From Aquatica leii (lineage: Eukaryota > Arthropoda > Insecta > Coleoptera > Lampyridae), in the NCBI GenBank assembly GCA_035610365.1, contig CM069435.1:7218001-7282000 (forward strand): 64,000 bases of DNA. Reading direction: 5' to 3'. Below are positions 12,180-23,189 of the stretch, piece after piece (position 1 is the first letter of the stretch; every line of letters begins with the position of its first letter). Position numbers and translations under genes: made by a program. Below the pieces are notes generated by a model, which saw only the letters and a list, made by a program, of their open reading frames with translations, was not told the origin of the DNA and searched no databases.

Positions 12180-12476
12180 TATATTTCATTGAAAGGAGGA
12201 AAAAAATAAATAACATATTTAAAAAAACTGGCGGCATCGAAAGATGCTTTTGTCATGTCATTAACTACCATGTTTAATGAGTGGCTACTACACGGAAAGT
12301 AAAATTCTCGTGGATTTAACGTTTTTATTCTAGATTGTACTCCAAATTTATTGCCCTTCATGTTGACCCCATGTTGGTAAGCTTGCCCTCTCATATCCTG
12401 CAAATTCAATCTCAATGTTTCAATTCTTGTATTAATTATTAAAGTTAAGAGTCAACCTTTTAACGGGAAGAAAGCT
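12180..12476 (-). pseudogene. hAT (DUF4371) transposase, middle fragment
   Basis: The frame reads TLRLNLQDMRGQAYQHGVNM and continues KGNKFGVQSRIKTLNPREF, then PCSSHSLNMVVNDMTK. This matches the DUF4371/ZMYM-type hAT core, whose consensus has an RGQGYDNGANM block and a C..HSLN block. It aligns directly downstream of the fragment at 18342-18723 once the Harbinger element at 12480-18338 and one TAA are removed. Several stops and one frameshift lie at 12420-12470, so it is not functional. The leftward continuation is lost or displaced by later insertions. Confidence 0.85.
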
Positions 12477-12599
12477 TAAAGGTTGGTTCTTACTATGGGT
12501 ATTGACGGTGGCATTCAACCGTCCATCAGATGATCGTCAATTTTCTGACGGTCAGTGTGTCGACAAATCTTAGACACCTAGCACGTTTTATTCACGATG

Positions 12600-12930
12600 T
12601 GTAAAAATTATTCATATTCTGAGTTAGCGGTTATTGTTATGTTACTTGAAGAAGATGAGGAGAAGTAATAGTCTAAAATCAAACAAGGAAGTCAAAACAA
12701 GTAATGAAATGGGTGCATAAAAGCTTGTTGGAAAGAAAAACTAAGAAAGAATTTCTTACACTATACAAAGAATTGTTAGATGATAAAGTAAAATCTCGTC
12801 AATACTTCAGAACGTCTAAATATCAGTTCAATGCTTTGCTGTCAAAATTTAAACTTTTATTAAGAAAAAGGAATACTAAGTTTAGGCTAGCAATAACTCC
12901 AATTGACAAACTGGCAGTTGACTTGAAGTA
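12600..12930 (+). pseudogene. Harbinger transposase, N-terminal fragment
   Basis: Translation gives WVHKSLLERKTKKEFLTLYK and continues ELLDDKVKSRQYFRTSKYQF, then AITPIDKLAVDLK. This is the conserved start of insect HARBI1-like/PIF transposases (usually WVHPL, RQYFRMS, AITPTERLAVCLR). ATG near 12704 follows a damaged upstream part with an acidic ELEEDEE-like stretch. The frame stops at 12931 and the catalytic core is missing until 13905. Confidence 0.85.
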
Positions 12931-13014
12931 AGTTTATTTAGAAAATAGAGAAAGTTTAAAGTACAATATTGTCGTATCTTGTAAGTAACTCTTCATGTTA
13001 GCCAAATGTTTATA

Positions 13015-13640
13015 TTACAACTGAACATAATCTAAATATGAACTTCCACACGACGTTACACTCGGATACTGTTGCTGCATAGGAGGGCTCGCAGCACTCA
13101 TTTCGACGTAATTAGTGTTTATTGCTGGGTGTTGATATCGATCATACATCCTTGGCTGTTGCTGAAGCTTTGCTAAAGCTAAAAGTTGTAGTTCCATCTC
13201 AGATACAATTTGCCATATGTTGGTAGACAAGAAGAAATGTTTTTATGGTTTCGCCATTACCAACAAAAAAAGCGTCTATTGCATTAGTGCTAGTTGCTTA
13301 CTCATTTTTGCTTAAAATATATTTTATTAAAGCGGTTCATGGTAATTCGACGGTTTGAGAATGAGATAATTTTGGTTGTTTCGGTTTGAGTACTGACGGA
13401 GGCTTGAAAGGTTTAATACGGTTTTGAGATTGTGAAAGCTGAGAAATCTCTTTCTCTAATTTAGTTCTCTTTCATTTTTGTTTTTATTATCTTCTAAAGT
13501 TGTTACCTCATCAAATTTATTTTCCGGTAAAATATTGAATATTGTATCTCGCTCTTGAAAATATGGCAGTAAAAAAGATAACTAATCTTCGTATTTTCAT
13601 TTTTTTTTCTTCATTGCCGTTTGCCCGCATATAGTTTTTT
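13015..13640 (-). pseudogene. Harbinger MADF/BESS-type accessory protein remnant
   Basis: The minus strand reads a Q/P/Y-rich C-terminus (MYDRYQHPAINTNYVEM...), preceded by a lysine/serine-rich linker and LSFLLPYFQERDTIFNILPE around 13510-13590. Elements of this superfamily commonly carry, besides the DDE transposase, a MADF/Myb-like DNA-binding partner transcribed in the opposite direction, with a LSFL.PYL block and a Q/Y-rich tail. Only scattered frames remain. It lies between two pieces of the transposase, which suggests an internal rearrangement or deletion of the core. Confidence 0.6.
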
Positions 13641-13904
13641 TAGTTTTTAGAACTCTACGAAACTAGTTGCTCATCTTTGTTTACAATTGTTTGCTAGAAA
13701 AGAATTTTTATCAATTCTACAAACACAAATGATTGGAAGAGAAGTGCAGATGATTTTTGGAGAATATAAAATTTTCCCAATTGTACTGGGGCAATATACA
13801 GTAAATACGTCCAGATAGAAGCTCCCGCTAATAACGGATCCTAATATTTCAAAACATTTTCCATTGTTTATATATAATAATAGTGATGGAATTTTTTCTC
13901 ATTC

Positions 13905-14137
13905 AAACTTAGGCCACCGATTCCACAGTAATAGAAGAATGTTACACCGATACAGAGATGCCATTTGCAATGTATGGCGACGAGGCATTTCCATTAAAAA
14001 CAAATTTATTACGGCCTTATCCTAGATCACAAATTAAAAAAAACCAAACAAAAGGAAATTTCAACCAACGTTTATCTTGCACTATGAGAGTAGTTAAGAA
14101 TGCTTTTGGTATATTAGCTCAAAAATTTATATTGTAG
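13905..14137 (+). pseudogene. Harbinger transposase, C-terminal fragment
   Basis: Translation gives FAMYGDEAFPLKTNLLRPYP and, further on, FNQRLSCTMRVVKNAFGILA. These are the GDEAFPL...RPYP and FN.RLSRARRVVENAFGIL blocks that include the second and third catalytic positions of HARBI1-like nucleases (D in GDEAF, E replaced by K in VVKNAF). The conserved glutamate is thus mutated. The fragment ends at a stop near 14137. Confidence 0.85.
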
Positions 14138-15603
14138 AATACTAAAATCAAAACTTTAATATGCCGATAATAGTATATTAAAACACAAGTTACAGAATGA
14201 ACGCGCTTCAATCACGAGACCGGGTTTCATACACGAGCCGCGCAGCGGCGAGTTTATGAAGCGATCGAGTGATTGAAACCTATTCTATGACGAGTGCTTT
14301 ATACTATTTTCTCTATTTTGATACAATATTTTATATTTTTCGTATAATTTTAATTTTAAAAAAACATTCGGAAACTTTTATATTTTATTGAATTAACACT
14401 TACTCTTTGACATATTGAAATTTATGTGTTAACCTAAAACCTCATACAAAATTATCTCTTTATACCTTTATATGTATATAACTTTGAATTAATACATTTT
14501 TATTTTATCTTGGCATCCAAATTTGAATTTCAATTGTTAAGGTCCAATAATTTTGATTTCTGTCATGTAACGTCAACTTACGATGCAGAGATACTAACTT
14601 TGAAAAAACTAATATTACTAAAATTTGTGTAAGAATTTGCTTATTCATACACGGATTTTAATTTAAGAATCGCTAATTCTCATGTCGAAATAGACAAAAA
14701 TTATTTTATATAATTATGTAAGAGATAGTAATGTTATTACAAACAAAATCAGGTTCCTTGAATTGGGCAGCCAATATTTGTTACGCTGGTCTTCTTGTAA
14801 CAAAACGAAAGCAACGGCTAGCACAGGAGACGGATCGCAAGCTTTGTGATGCTTAATTATAACTTAAATCTAAAAAAAGGCGCCAAGACGATGAAAGATT
14901 AAATTAGAGAGATACCGTCTAACTCTACCCGTAGCTGGAAAAGAACAAATAACACGACAGAAGTAATAACACAGAGTATATATTTACTGCACTGCATATG
15001 ACTTTGTGAAGCACAATCTTATTATTAATTGTGTTAACCTACCACACACGTACGATCAACAATCGACATGACACCGAAATAGAAATCGTAAAATTTGAAA
15101 TTGTAATACTCACAGTTAGGTTTTATCCAGTAGGGGACTAGTTAATTCCGTACTTGAGTAACCTAAACCGTAAAATTAAATCCAACACAAACTAACATAC
15201 AAAGTTAACACAAATAAATTTCCCCTTTAGCATCCAATCACTTCAGATCGCAAAGGCTCAGCGTTTCCCTTCGACTTAACAGAATAATTTATCGTAGCAG
15301 CTCAGTTCAAAATAGGTACAATCCTAAAGGTTTCCAACCTTTTAGTGTGTACATGGTTACGTTTCAGTAACGTGACGTCATGGAAGTTCACTGATAACGG
15401 TAAACGTGTGGTGGGTACCGAAATCCGCTACAGACAATTAGGACAGAATCAAATTAAACCCACAATAAAAAGAAATCTACCAACTTCCCCCACTACGCTT
15501 TCATAAATTTCATTGGCATATTTGTCTAATCTAAATTTTACACAAAAAAATGTTTTTAGGTTTAAAACGCTTAATTATAAAGTTACAAGTAAATTTGTTT
15601 TAA
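14138..15603. other. non-coding interior of the Harbinger element
   Basis: Holds a GC-rich imperfect palindrome at 14195-14285 (separate entry). From about 14755 to 15500 there is unassigned sequence starting near TTGGGCAGCCAATATTTG and ending near AATAAAAAGAAATCTACC that could be a solo LTR, but its ends could not be fixed. Confidence 0.35.
14195..14285. repeat. GC-rich imperfect palindrome
   Basis: Outer arms GCTTCAATCAC and GTGATTGAA enclose TTTCAT / ATGAA and a GAGCCGCGCAGCGGCGAG core. The segment can fold into a nested hairpin and stands out against AT-rich surroundings. Its role is unknown. Confidence 0.6.
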
Positions 15604-17744
15604 AAAAAAATATAGCTGTCCATTATAGTGGATACCATGCATTAAATGAAACTGATGAAAATTATTAATTTTTATTTTTGTGAAAATATTTAAAACAATC
15701 AGAGCATAGTGGTTTATTACATTTTTTGCAAATATATTTGGTTTTCTTTTTACAGATGTCTGAATGGCATCTTCTATAATTTTTGGCCAATGGCCAAATC
15801 TATCTTGTCTTACTTCCAGAGGTACACGATGAACTGGTAAACGTTTTTTCTCTAAAATTCCAAGGGGTGTTGCTGAGCGAGGTCTTCCTCTTCTATATTC
15901 TTTATACACACCTTGGTTAATTAGCGCTCTAGTTACGCTGGCTTTAAACTCAAGAAAGTCCGTTTTAAGTTTTTCTTTCTTGCGAAACAAGATCCAACTG
16001 TTAACAACTGCTACGTCTAGGAAGTGCATGAAAATTTTTATATACCAACGTTTGTTCTTCTTCTTTAGAGGGTACAACGCCAACATCTGATCTAACAAAT
16101 CTACACCTACCATATTTGAATTATATAATGCCACGCAATAGGGTCTATTTATTGTGGACATGGTTTTTGTTTTCTTGGTCTACCGTTTAACAGTACCTTC
16201 ATGTTCTACTCCTGCACAAGTTGATGCAATATGAATCGGCTTATTATCATACCATTTTGTAATGGTTATATTACATTCTGTGGCGGTTGCAACTGAGGTG
16301 CTGCCTCTACTTCGGCGCTTTAGATCTTTGTCCGACTCTAAAAGTGAATTCACATTTTGCAAGCGATTTGCCCTCAACGTTCTAGTTCCCCAAATTCTTC
16401 TTCGTTTAATTTCTTCTAACAAAGGTGTGGAGCAAAATAAATTGTTAAAAAATACTTTGGTCTTTGTATTTTTCAAACTTTCAGTTAGACGAAGTACTAC
16501 AGCAGCACATGCTCCTGATGACAAACTTTTTGCCTGTCACCATGTGCTCCTTGATAAATCTCAAATTGAAACATATATCCACTAATTCTAGCCTTTACCC
16601 ACACTTTTACTCCCCACTTATAAAGCTTCTTTGACAAATATTGTTTTATGTCTAATTTTTAGTGGAATTATCTGTTCGTCGATTGACTGCTATTATTCAT
16701 TGTCAGCAGCACTAAAAAAATTTGATTGTAATTTATCCAGAAACGGACGCATTTGATTTAATTTGTCACTATTATTTGGATCAAGTTCTGCGTTATTCGC
16801 ACAGTGCAAGTGTCTCAAAAGCGATTCATATCTGCCGACTGACATAGTCTTTGCTATTACATCCATTCTTAATGCTTCATCATTAGACCAGTAAAGCCGT
16901 ATCCTTGGATATCTTATATACGACATAACTAAATTTACGCCTAAAAATATATATAGCTCTTCTTTCGTCAAACCAAAATTGTGTTTATTATTTTGAGAGA
17001 CATATAGGTTTGTGTGAAAAACTATGTCTTCCAAGAAATCGTCGGAAAACATTGTCAAAAAATAGTCCACAGGCTGATTACTTTCAACGTGAATGTCACC
17101 ATTTCCAACATAAGGAGGCATAGTACCGGGACTATACATACAATTTTGCCTTGCTTTCCATTTCATAGGATTTTTTTTCTTTTGCAATAAATGCGATAAT
17201 GGTAAGTCATCTTCCGAATCATAATCAGATTCTAGGTTCACATTCTCAATTTTCGAGTCCGAACCGTCAGGTAAATCAAATAATATATTCTCCTCGTCAC
17301 TGAAATCTATATCTTTATCAGCGACGTGAGCTTCTTCGATTTCAAAAAGAACATGCTATAAAACAAAAAAATCATTATTATTTCTAAGTAATGCACGCTG
17401 TCGTTTGAAATTTTGGATTTTTCGACAAATACATTGTTATAACATGATGTCCACATCTTTAGAAACATAATACATATTTTCTTACCTTTTTTGTTGGTTT
17501 ACAATAAAAAATATTAACCGGTATTTCACCAATGCTCGTGTCTGCCATTACGACTTGCACAATAACAACAGAGTACATGATATCTGCTAATTAAGCGTTT
17601 TCAGGAAAGTTGACTTTGCTTTACATGTACTTATAAAGAGTCATTTTACAGATTTCTAATTTGAAATTGCAGATTACTTTACGTGTGTCGGTGTTAGACC
17701 AAAATATGAGATGTCCACTAAAGTGGACACTGTGCACGAAAGGG
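15604..17744 (-). mobile_element. piggyBac-like element (copy 2) within Harbinger
   Basis: The right terminus reads, on the minus strand, TTAA then CCCTTTCGTGCACAGTG; the TTAA is at 17745-17748. A palindrome GTCCACTTTAGTGGAC follows 16 bases in. At the left, TTAA (15600-15603) is followed 14 bases later by GTCCATTATAGTGGAT, the decayed equivalent, so the left end is inferred at 15604. The transposase fills the interior. Confidence 0.7.
15665..17548 (-). pseudogene. piggyBac-like transposase pseudogene (copy 2)
   Basis: The likely start is ATG at 17548. Exon 1 ends at donor AAAG/GTAAG (17486), the intron is 17485-17356, and exon 2 starts after TTTATAG at 17355. Splicing joins a 21-codon first exon in frame with an acidic N-terminus (DIDFSDEENI). 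Then come DYFLTMFSDDFLEDIVFHTN (16.7-17.2 kb) and, after frameshifts at 16.5-16.69 kb, QSIDEQIIPLK, WGVKVWVKARISGYMFQFEI, VFFNNLF (the usual aspartate is N) and TKWYDNKPIHIAST. GVDLLDQMLALYPL and a C-terminal CKKCNKPLCSDCFKYFH zinc motif near 15690-15740 follow. At least three frameshifts plus the D-to-N change make it inactive. Gene order is otherwise complete. Confidence 0.85.
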
Positions 17745-17748
17745 TTAA

Positions 17749-18338
17749 AGGAGAAAGCCGCGTTGGGCGTAAAAATACCGAGCTCGTCGATGATCTTACA
17801 AGAAGTGAAATAAAATATCCTGTCTAAAATTTGAAATTTCGACGAAAGAGTATGGAGTTTTAAGGACAAATTTTATACTTATAGAAATTTTTATACTCAA
17901 AAATTGCACTACCAACTTTCAACTTTAACTCTGAGATCTTTACATTACATCAAGCTCAATTCACGGATATTCATCCGCAAGGGAGTAGTGCTCATAGTAC
18001 AGCTTACGAAATACGGGTAACTTTTTTTATCTACCCCACAAGAAACATTTTCTTGGGAAATGTGACAATTCAGTAGCAGTATTTGCAAAAAATGTATTGT
18101 AAGCTATTTGAAATTTTGCTGGTCACTGAGAAAATGCGGGTATTCTCAGTTACCATCACGAACCGTCACCGACCGTCAAAACATTCTTTCCAACAATGTC
18201 GAACACCTGCAGCCAGCGGATAGCCGCCAGATAGACGAATAGTGTGAACACACAATGTTTATTGCATTGAATAATATTTTTACCGAAACCTGATGGACGG
18301 TTGTCTGCTGCCGTTATAGTGATAGTGAGAATGAAGCT
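17749..18338. other. right flank of Harbinger element
   Basis: No gene seen. It ends with the right Harbinger terminus (about 18289-18338), preceded by an ACCGTCACCGACCGTC subterminal stretch near 18162. Confidence 0.5.
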
Positions 18339-18341
18339 TAA

Positions 18342-18723
18342 AAAGGTCATTAATTTTAATGAAATCTTCATTAGGATTGGATTTTTCAATGGATACATAC
18401 CTTACTAAGACTGCTATTTGTTCGATCTTGCTGACATCAGGAGTACAATCTAGAATTATTAAATAATCTTTAGCTTTTTTAATTTGGCTAATAATGTGAG
18501 ATGCTATATTTTCACTTAAAAAAATAATTATTTCATTTTGAATATCTTTTCTAAGATAGTGCACTTTCTGTTTTTTGACCACTCTGCGGATATGCTTTTT
18601 TATTACTGGATCAAACTGAATAAGTAATTTGTAAACAATTATCATACTGAAATCGTAAAGCTTGTCACTTGTAGCTCGGAGGGCTAAACAATTTGTGAGC
18701 AAGCATTTTAATTGTTGAAACAA
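18342..18723 (-). pseudogene. hAT (DUF4371) transposase, N-terminal fragment
   Basis: The frame reads FDPVIKKHIRRV, YLRKDIQNEIIIFLSENIAS and, after HIISQIKKAKDY, LIILDCTPDVSKIEQIAVLV plus RYVSIE. This is the DUF4371 pattern (an IQNELI block, then SVILDCTPDVSHKEQM), including the first catalytic aspartate of the LDCTPD motif. The frame runs directly into the Harbinger right end at the TAA duplication (18339-18341) and is resumed at 12476. Confidence 0.9.
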
Positions 18724-19211
18724 TTTGTAGAAGCACCTCGTATCACTGATTTATCTCTGTGGTAATCAGGCTTTGTGGGCGACTGTCAATCGTTTTGTAG
18801 TATTGTATTCCTAAAAGATGCAATTTTTAAATGCTAATAATTTGCATTTTTGGTTCCGTTTTGGATTTGGTCTTTAATACACCAAAACTTTACTCATCTT
18901 TCAAAACATGTTTAATCAACATGCCAATTGTTCTGGCAGCCTATACATTTTTGCTGAATCGTTTTCTTATTGGATGTAATCGGTTACATTCAAGGATATA
19001 ATTTGCAATGTTTTTTTTTATTGTATATATGAAAAGAGAATTTTAGATATAAAAATTGAATTTTTTTGTTCCGAATGAAGGAAATTTGGTTTTAATTAGT
19101 TGGCAACACTGTTTATTCATTTTTTCTTTATTTTACAGCGCTCATTGGCCCTCTTCTAAAGTTGCCGCCTTGGACAAGGCCCCGGCAGGCGCGGTTTCAA
19201 CGCCGGCCCTG
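18724..19211. other. hAT 5' region and right terminus
   Basis: Decayed upstream part of the hAT element, ending in GC-rich terminal sequence (19140-19211) with GCCGCC and GCGCCGGCC-like repeats. No TTF/BED finger could be read. Confidence 0.4.
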
Positions 19212-20598
19212 GTTTTAGTTACTTAAAATGCACATTTAAACAAAATTAAATACAAATACTAATATATTTTTGCATAATTGTTACATTGAGTAACAAGTAC
19301 ACATTGTAAACTCAAACATTGCATAGTGTTTTGAATAATCTATTTAAATATATATTGTCAGGAAAAAGTCTTAACGAAAAGCACACTCTGCTCGTTATTA
19401 TTCTTCATATATTTAACATTTACATCAAAGCTGTTTTCTTTAATTATAACTTTTATTGTGTTTTAAATTTTATTAATGTTGTTTTTTCAACTTTACTAAT
19501 AAACAAAACAGAAAATTGAACAATTTGTAGCTCAGATTGCGTTCTAATCGAATTTAATCGGTCGCAAAAATTGGTTTTAAATAGCGACCAAAAGTAAATC
19601 AAACGTTCATAATAATTATTTTTTGTCGTAACGTTCAGTTTTTGTTAAACTGTAATTTAGAGGATTTTTGAGTTTAAAAAAACTTTTACTTTCGTAAAAT
19701 TGTCTTCTCCGTTCTGTTGAGTACAAAAACATTATCTTTATTCTAGATTATTGTTCATAAAATCCAACAATAAAAAGCAGGTGACATCAAAGTAAAACTT
19801 AACAATGGTTTTAACCCCTATAATATTTTTTTTTTTTTGAAGTTAGTAATATTGAAATGGAAAAACATCGAGGTAATTAACAGAAAAGATACCAAACAGT
19901 TTGAAAAAAAGCATAGGTTTATTCGCAACTTATTTTAAAAACGTAATACAAAGTTCTTGCTATGTTTAATATTTTTTGTTTAAAATAATACGTAAAAATT
20001 TCAATATTTGTTTATGTAAAACGTTGAGTTTAAACCCATTAAAATTTGAATGTTGCATAATATAAAATTTATTCATCTCTGTTTGTTCGTATTATAAACA
20101 CAAAAACTTTTTCTAAATATATGTAATCAGTATTTAAATAACTAGAAACAAAGATACTTTACGCTTAGTTTAACCGTTTTAATTCCACTTTTGCTAATTA
20201 AAGTTTTAAAAAAATTTATACATCAAGTTAGATACAAAAGTTTTCCTTAATTAAATATTTTTTGTTACAGGTTTCAAAATCCAATCTACATATAATATGG
20301 TAAGCAGACTTTTAATTTGTATTATGTAAACTATTGCTCATTAGATCTAATTCTAATTTTAATTTAGACACTATTGACTAATTATACAATTATTACATAT
20401 TTACGTTACTTTTTATTAAAAAAATTATGCTTAAACCATTTCTTATTAATTTTTTGGTTAGATAGTAAACAAAACAAAACACTGTGTGCTATAATATGAG
20501 CCAAAATCCCCAATTTTTTTATTTTCAATTTCAACACCTATTGACCGAATCTTATGCGTTTGCTTCAAGGCTCTCTACTCCTTTGAATTACCACAAGA
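19212..20598. other. no recognisable gene
   Basis: AT-rich sequence without credible coding or repeat termini. Confidence 0.5.
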
Positions 20599-21872
20599 CC
20601 CAGTAAACACAAAATTGATAATGTTTAGTAACAGTTTCAAAACAAAAAATTTATGATTCACTCTTGTTTCAAACATAAAAGAAACCTTACTGCAATAAAA
20701 TAGCTATAAGTCCATCGCTGTTTCACTTATTTGAATCAGTATAGTTTCGGTATTTTAAATTCAAATCTGTTGCAAAACAAATGTTGCATTCGGTTTACGT
20801 TTTAAAAGCTTCGTTCTTGAACTGATACTAAATGATCAATAAATATATGATTTTCTTGTTTCAATAATGAACTACAACAATTCTTTCAATAATATAATAA
20901 TAAATTTTCGAATGCACGTTTCAAATTTTATTGCACAATAAATATTTTTAAATACAATATCACATTGAGTTTTTTACTTTCTTTGATGTGGTCTTTTCAT
21001 GAAAGCTTCGAGAACTGCATCAGTTACTGTTGGGTAGCAACTTTTAACCGCATCTGTAACATAGAAATAAATATTTCATTTATATACATACATAATCATC
21101 GAGTTACACAAAATTAATTAAAATTTTTTAATCAAAAACGACACAAACTTAATATATATATCACTTTAGCAATCATAAGAAAGTTATAAAAACACTGTGA
21201 ATACCTTTAGCTGTACATAATCGTATAGAAAACTTGAAGAATTGAACTGTAATTATAAATTATCATCATCAGATTTATGCAATAATCTACCTTAACGAAA
21301 CCATGTGTGTTAATTTACATTTTTTTTAATACAAATTAAAACATGATACATAAAGAACAGAAATGATAATAATATGGACTACATTTATGGATTATAATAA
21401 AATGTTTCGACTTACCGTTTATTGTTCCATTTCGTAATTGTACACACAGCATCACTTATCAAACTACAACCGAACAAGTGAAAAGATATCAATTTGCAGC
21501 GCAAGCGTTGACGACAGTAATCAAAAGTATAGCAACGACTAATGCTGACTAATCACAAAGTACTCGTTTTTACAAGAACTATTCCACTGTTTTGAAAATA
21601 ATTCAATTTTATTTAATCGATCTTCAAACAATTCTAGTTATTCAAAAAATATTCGGTTTTAATAAATCAGTTTTTAGACGGTTGCTGATTATGGGATAAA
21701 AAATGCAAGTACTGAAACGGTTTAAAACTGATTGTGAAAAATCTGAACTCTTTCAATTTATTCACTGTCAGTTACATGTAAATGATATAAAAATGGAACT
21801 AACACGAAACAACGTAATGAAACAATTGTTTTAATTTTGTGACTGTAACAGTTTCAATCCGTGTTTACTGGG
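20599..21872 (-). mobile_element. non-autonomous TIR DNA transposon, CCCAGTAAACAC family, copy 2
   Basis: Inverted copy of the element at 2711-3996 with the same 12-base termini and GA/GA flanks (20597-20598 and 21873-21874). It keeps the two internal splice sites (donor at 21416, acceptor near 21058 on the minus strand). A one-base loss in exon 1 near 21418 and changes in exon 2 break the mini-gene frame. The two copies together define a family about 1.28 kb long. Confidence 0.85.
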
Positions 21873-22689
21873 GACAAAAGTAATCATAAGATATCAAATT
21901 TGATTAAGTTGTAGTTTAGACTTCTACTTTACCAAAAGTATTGTTATTTGTTTGCATTGACTAATATGTATTTAATTCGATAGGTTAAAAACATAATTTA
22001 AACTTTAGATTTCATTTTACAAAACTAGCACTTAAAAAATAATATTTTAATTTAACAAATGTAGAGACTAAATTTTCTGAGTAGTAGACATATTTGGAAA
22101 TTAAATGCCACGTTTGCCATGCGGGTTGACAAGTTGCGATCATTTTGGGAACTAATGCGGTGTGCAGCCGTCCACTTTGGATCAGAGGCTACGTGTTGTA
22201 GACTTTCTTGATTCCAATTTCGTTATTTCGAGACCTTACCGGCATAGGTAGCTCTATCAGCACCTACTCTACCACCGACATCGATTCTTAGACATTGAAG
22301 GTGTATGTAAGTAGACTGTATGAAAAAAACTAACTAACTAATCTTGGTTTAAAATTACAATAAAAATCAAGGCAAAAAAACAGTACCCCGTCTAGTCGTC
22401 GTTTCGGCGTGTGGCTATTAGTTAATGGAAAAGGATACAAAGGATCATAACCTTTCACTAGGAACGACGTTCACTGGCATAAAATTAATCTTATACTATC
22501 TAGAAAAATGAAATTGATTCTCCTTATCACATAAGTTTCAAATAAATGCATAATGCGGCACCTATTGCACAAAAATATAATTTACATGTACAAAACGGCC
22601 CAAACAGAAGGCTACTGAACCCTCTTACCAACGACAAGGAGAGTTTCCTCGAAGAAACAAAAACCTAACGTGTGGAACCGTTGGATTTT
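21873..22689. other. no recognisable gene
   Basis: Nothing assigned. A GC-richer patch at 22110-22290 has no open frame of note. Confidence 0.45.
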
Positions 22690-22990
22690 CAGTTAAAAGA
22701 CATTTTAAATCAAAAATATTACAATTCAAGCTTATGTATGTCGGACAGAATTAGCGCCAACATCCACATACGAAGATGGAGAAATGGAAGTATTCTGTGT
22801 CGACCTAACGACAGCCATAAAAAAGAACAAAATCAATTATTAGTATGGAAGATTTCAATGCCAAGATATGCCAAACCATGAACAATCGCGGAGAAAGACT
22901 TGTTCAGTACATAGAAACCAAAATTTGTATGCTATAAATAGGTTATTTGAAAAAATCAGAAATCTCTCCAAATTAAGAGACCAAAAACAA
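22690..22990 (+). pseudogene. LINE endonuclease fragment
   Basis: Plus-strand frames read TYEDGEMEVFCVDLTTAIKK followed, after a frame change, by MEDFNAKI and NNRGERLVQYIETKNLYAI. These are the blocks of the apurinic-like endonuclease of RTE/CR1-type non-LTR retrotransposons (usually a GDFNAKIG block and an ERN.RG..L..F...N box). No reverse transcriptase follows, so it is a 5'-region fragment or a truncated pseudogene. Confidence 0.7.
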
Positions 22991-23189
22991 AATAAATTAT
23001 TTTATTTCTATTTTTTTGTTTGGGTTACAATGACTTAACATTACGATTAAATCTACCATTTGAATTTCTTAGATTCAAGAGTTCGATAAATTTTATTAAA
23101 AAGAAATATAAAACGGCGTTAGTCCTATATATAGGACGTTAGCCTGTTTACCATGATAAAACATTTTTAACTTGTCCAAATCCAAAAAA

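Larger units (their letters stand above)
12480..18338 (+). mobile_element. PIF/Harbinger element inserted in hAT transposase
   Basis: The left end begins AGGTTGGTTCTTACTATGGG and the right end is the complement of AGCTTCATTCTCACTATCAC. The two termini stay alignable for about 50 bases, including the shared box CAACCGTCCATCAG (12517-12530; complement at 18289-18302). TAA flanks both sides (12477-12479 and 18339-18341), the 3-bp duplication expected for Harbinger. Inside are a broken Harbinger transposase, a MADF/BESS-type partner in the opposite orientation and a piggyBac insertion (15604-17744). The element interrupts one hAT transposase gene. Confidence 0.85.
6728..19211 (-). mobile_element. 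hAT-superfamily element (DUF4371/ZMYM-type), split by nested insertions
   Basis: The left end at 6728 reads CAGAGGCGGCGCTGGC. The right end at 19211 is the complement of CAGGGCCGGCGTTG; both are GC-rich, hAT-like termini with internal GCCGCC repeats. Between them, transposase fragments occur in the expected order on the minus strand: N-terminal part 18342-18723, middle part 12180-12476, C-terminal dimerisation part about 6940-7260. The gaps are filled by an LTR pair, a piggyBac pseudogene, a heat-shock repeat and a Harbinger element. The flanking 8-mers (6720-6727 and 19212-19219) do not match clearly, so the 8-bp duplication typical of hAT has either decayed or the outer ends are off by a few bases. 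The order of fragments is the strongest evidence. Confidence 0.7.

Noticed and set aside
14755-15500. Solo LTR beginning TTGGGCAGCC
   Set aside because: Candidate flanks (TTCC on both sides) require non-TG/CA ends; boundaries too uncertain to call.
6720-19219. Exact 8-bp target duplication of the hAT element
   Set aside because: GGTAGTAG and GTTTTAGT do not match, so no duplication is claimed.
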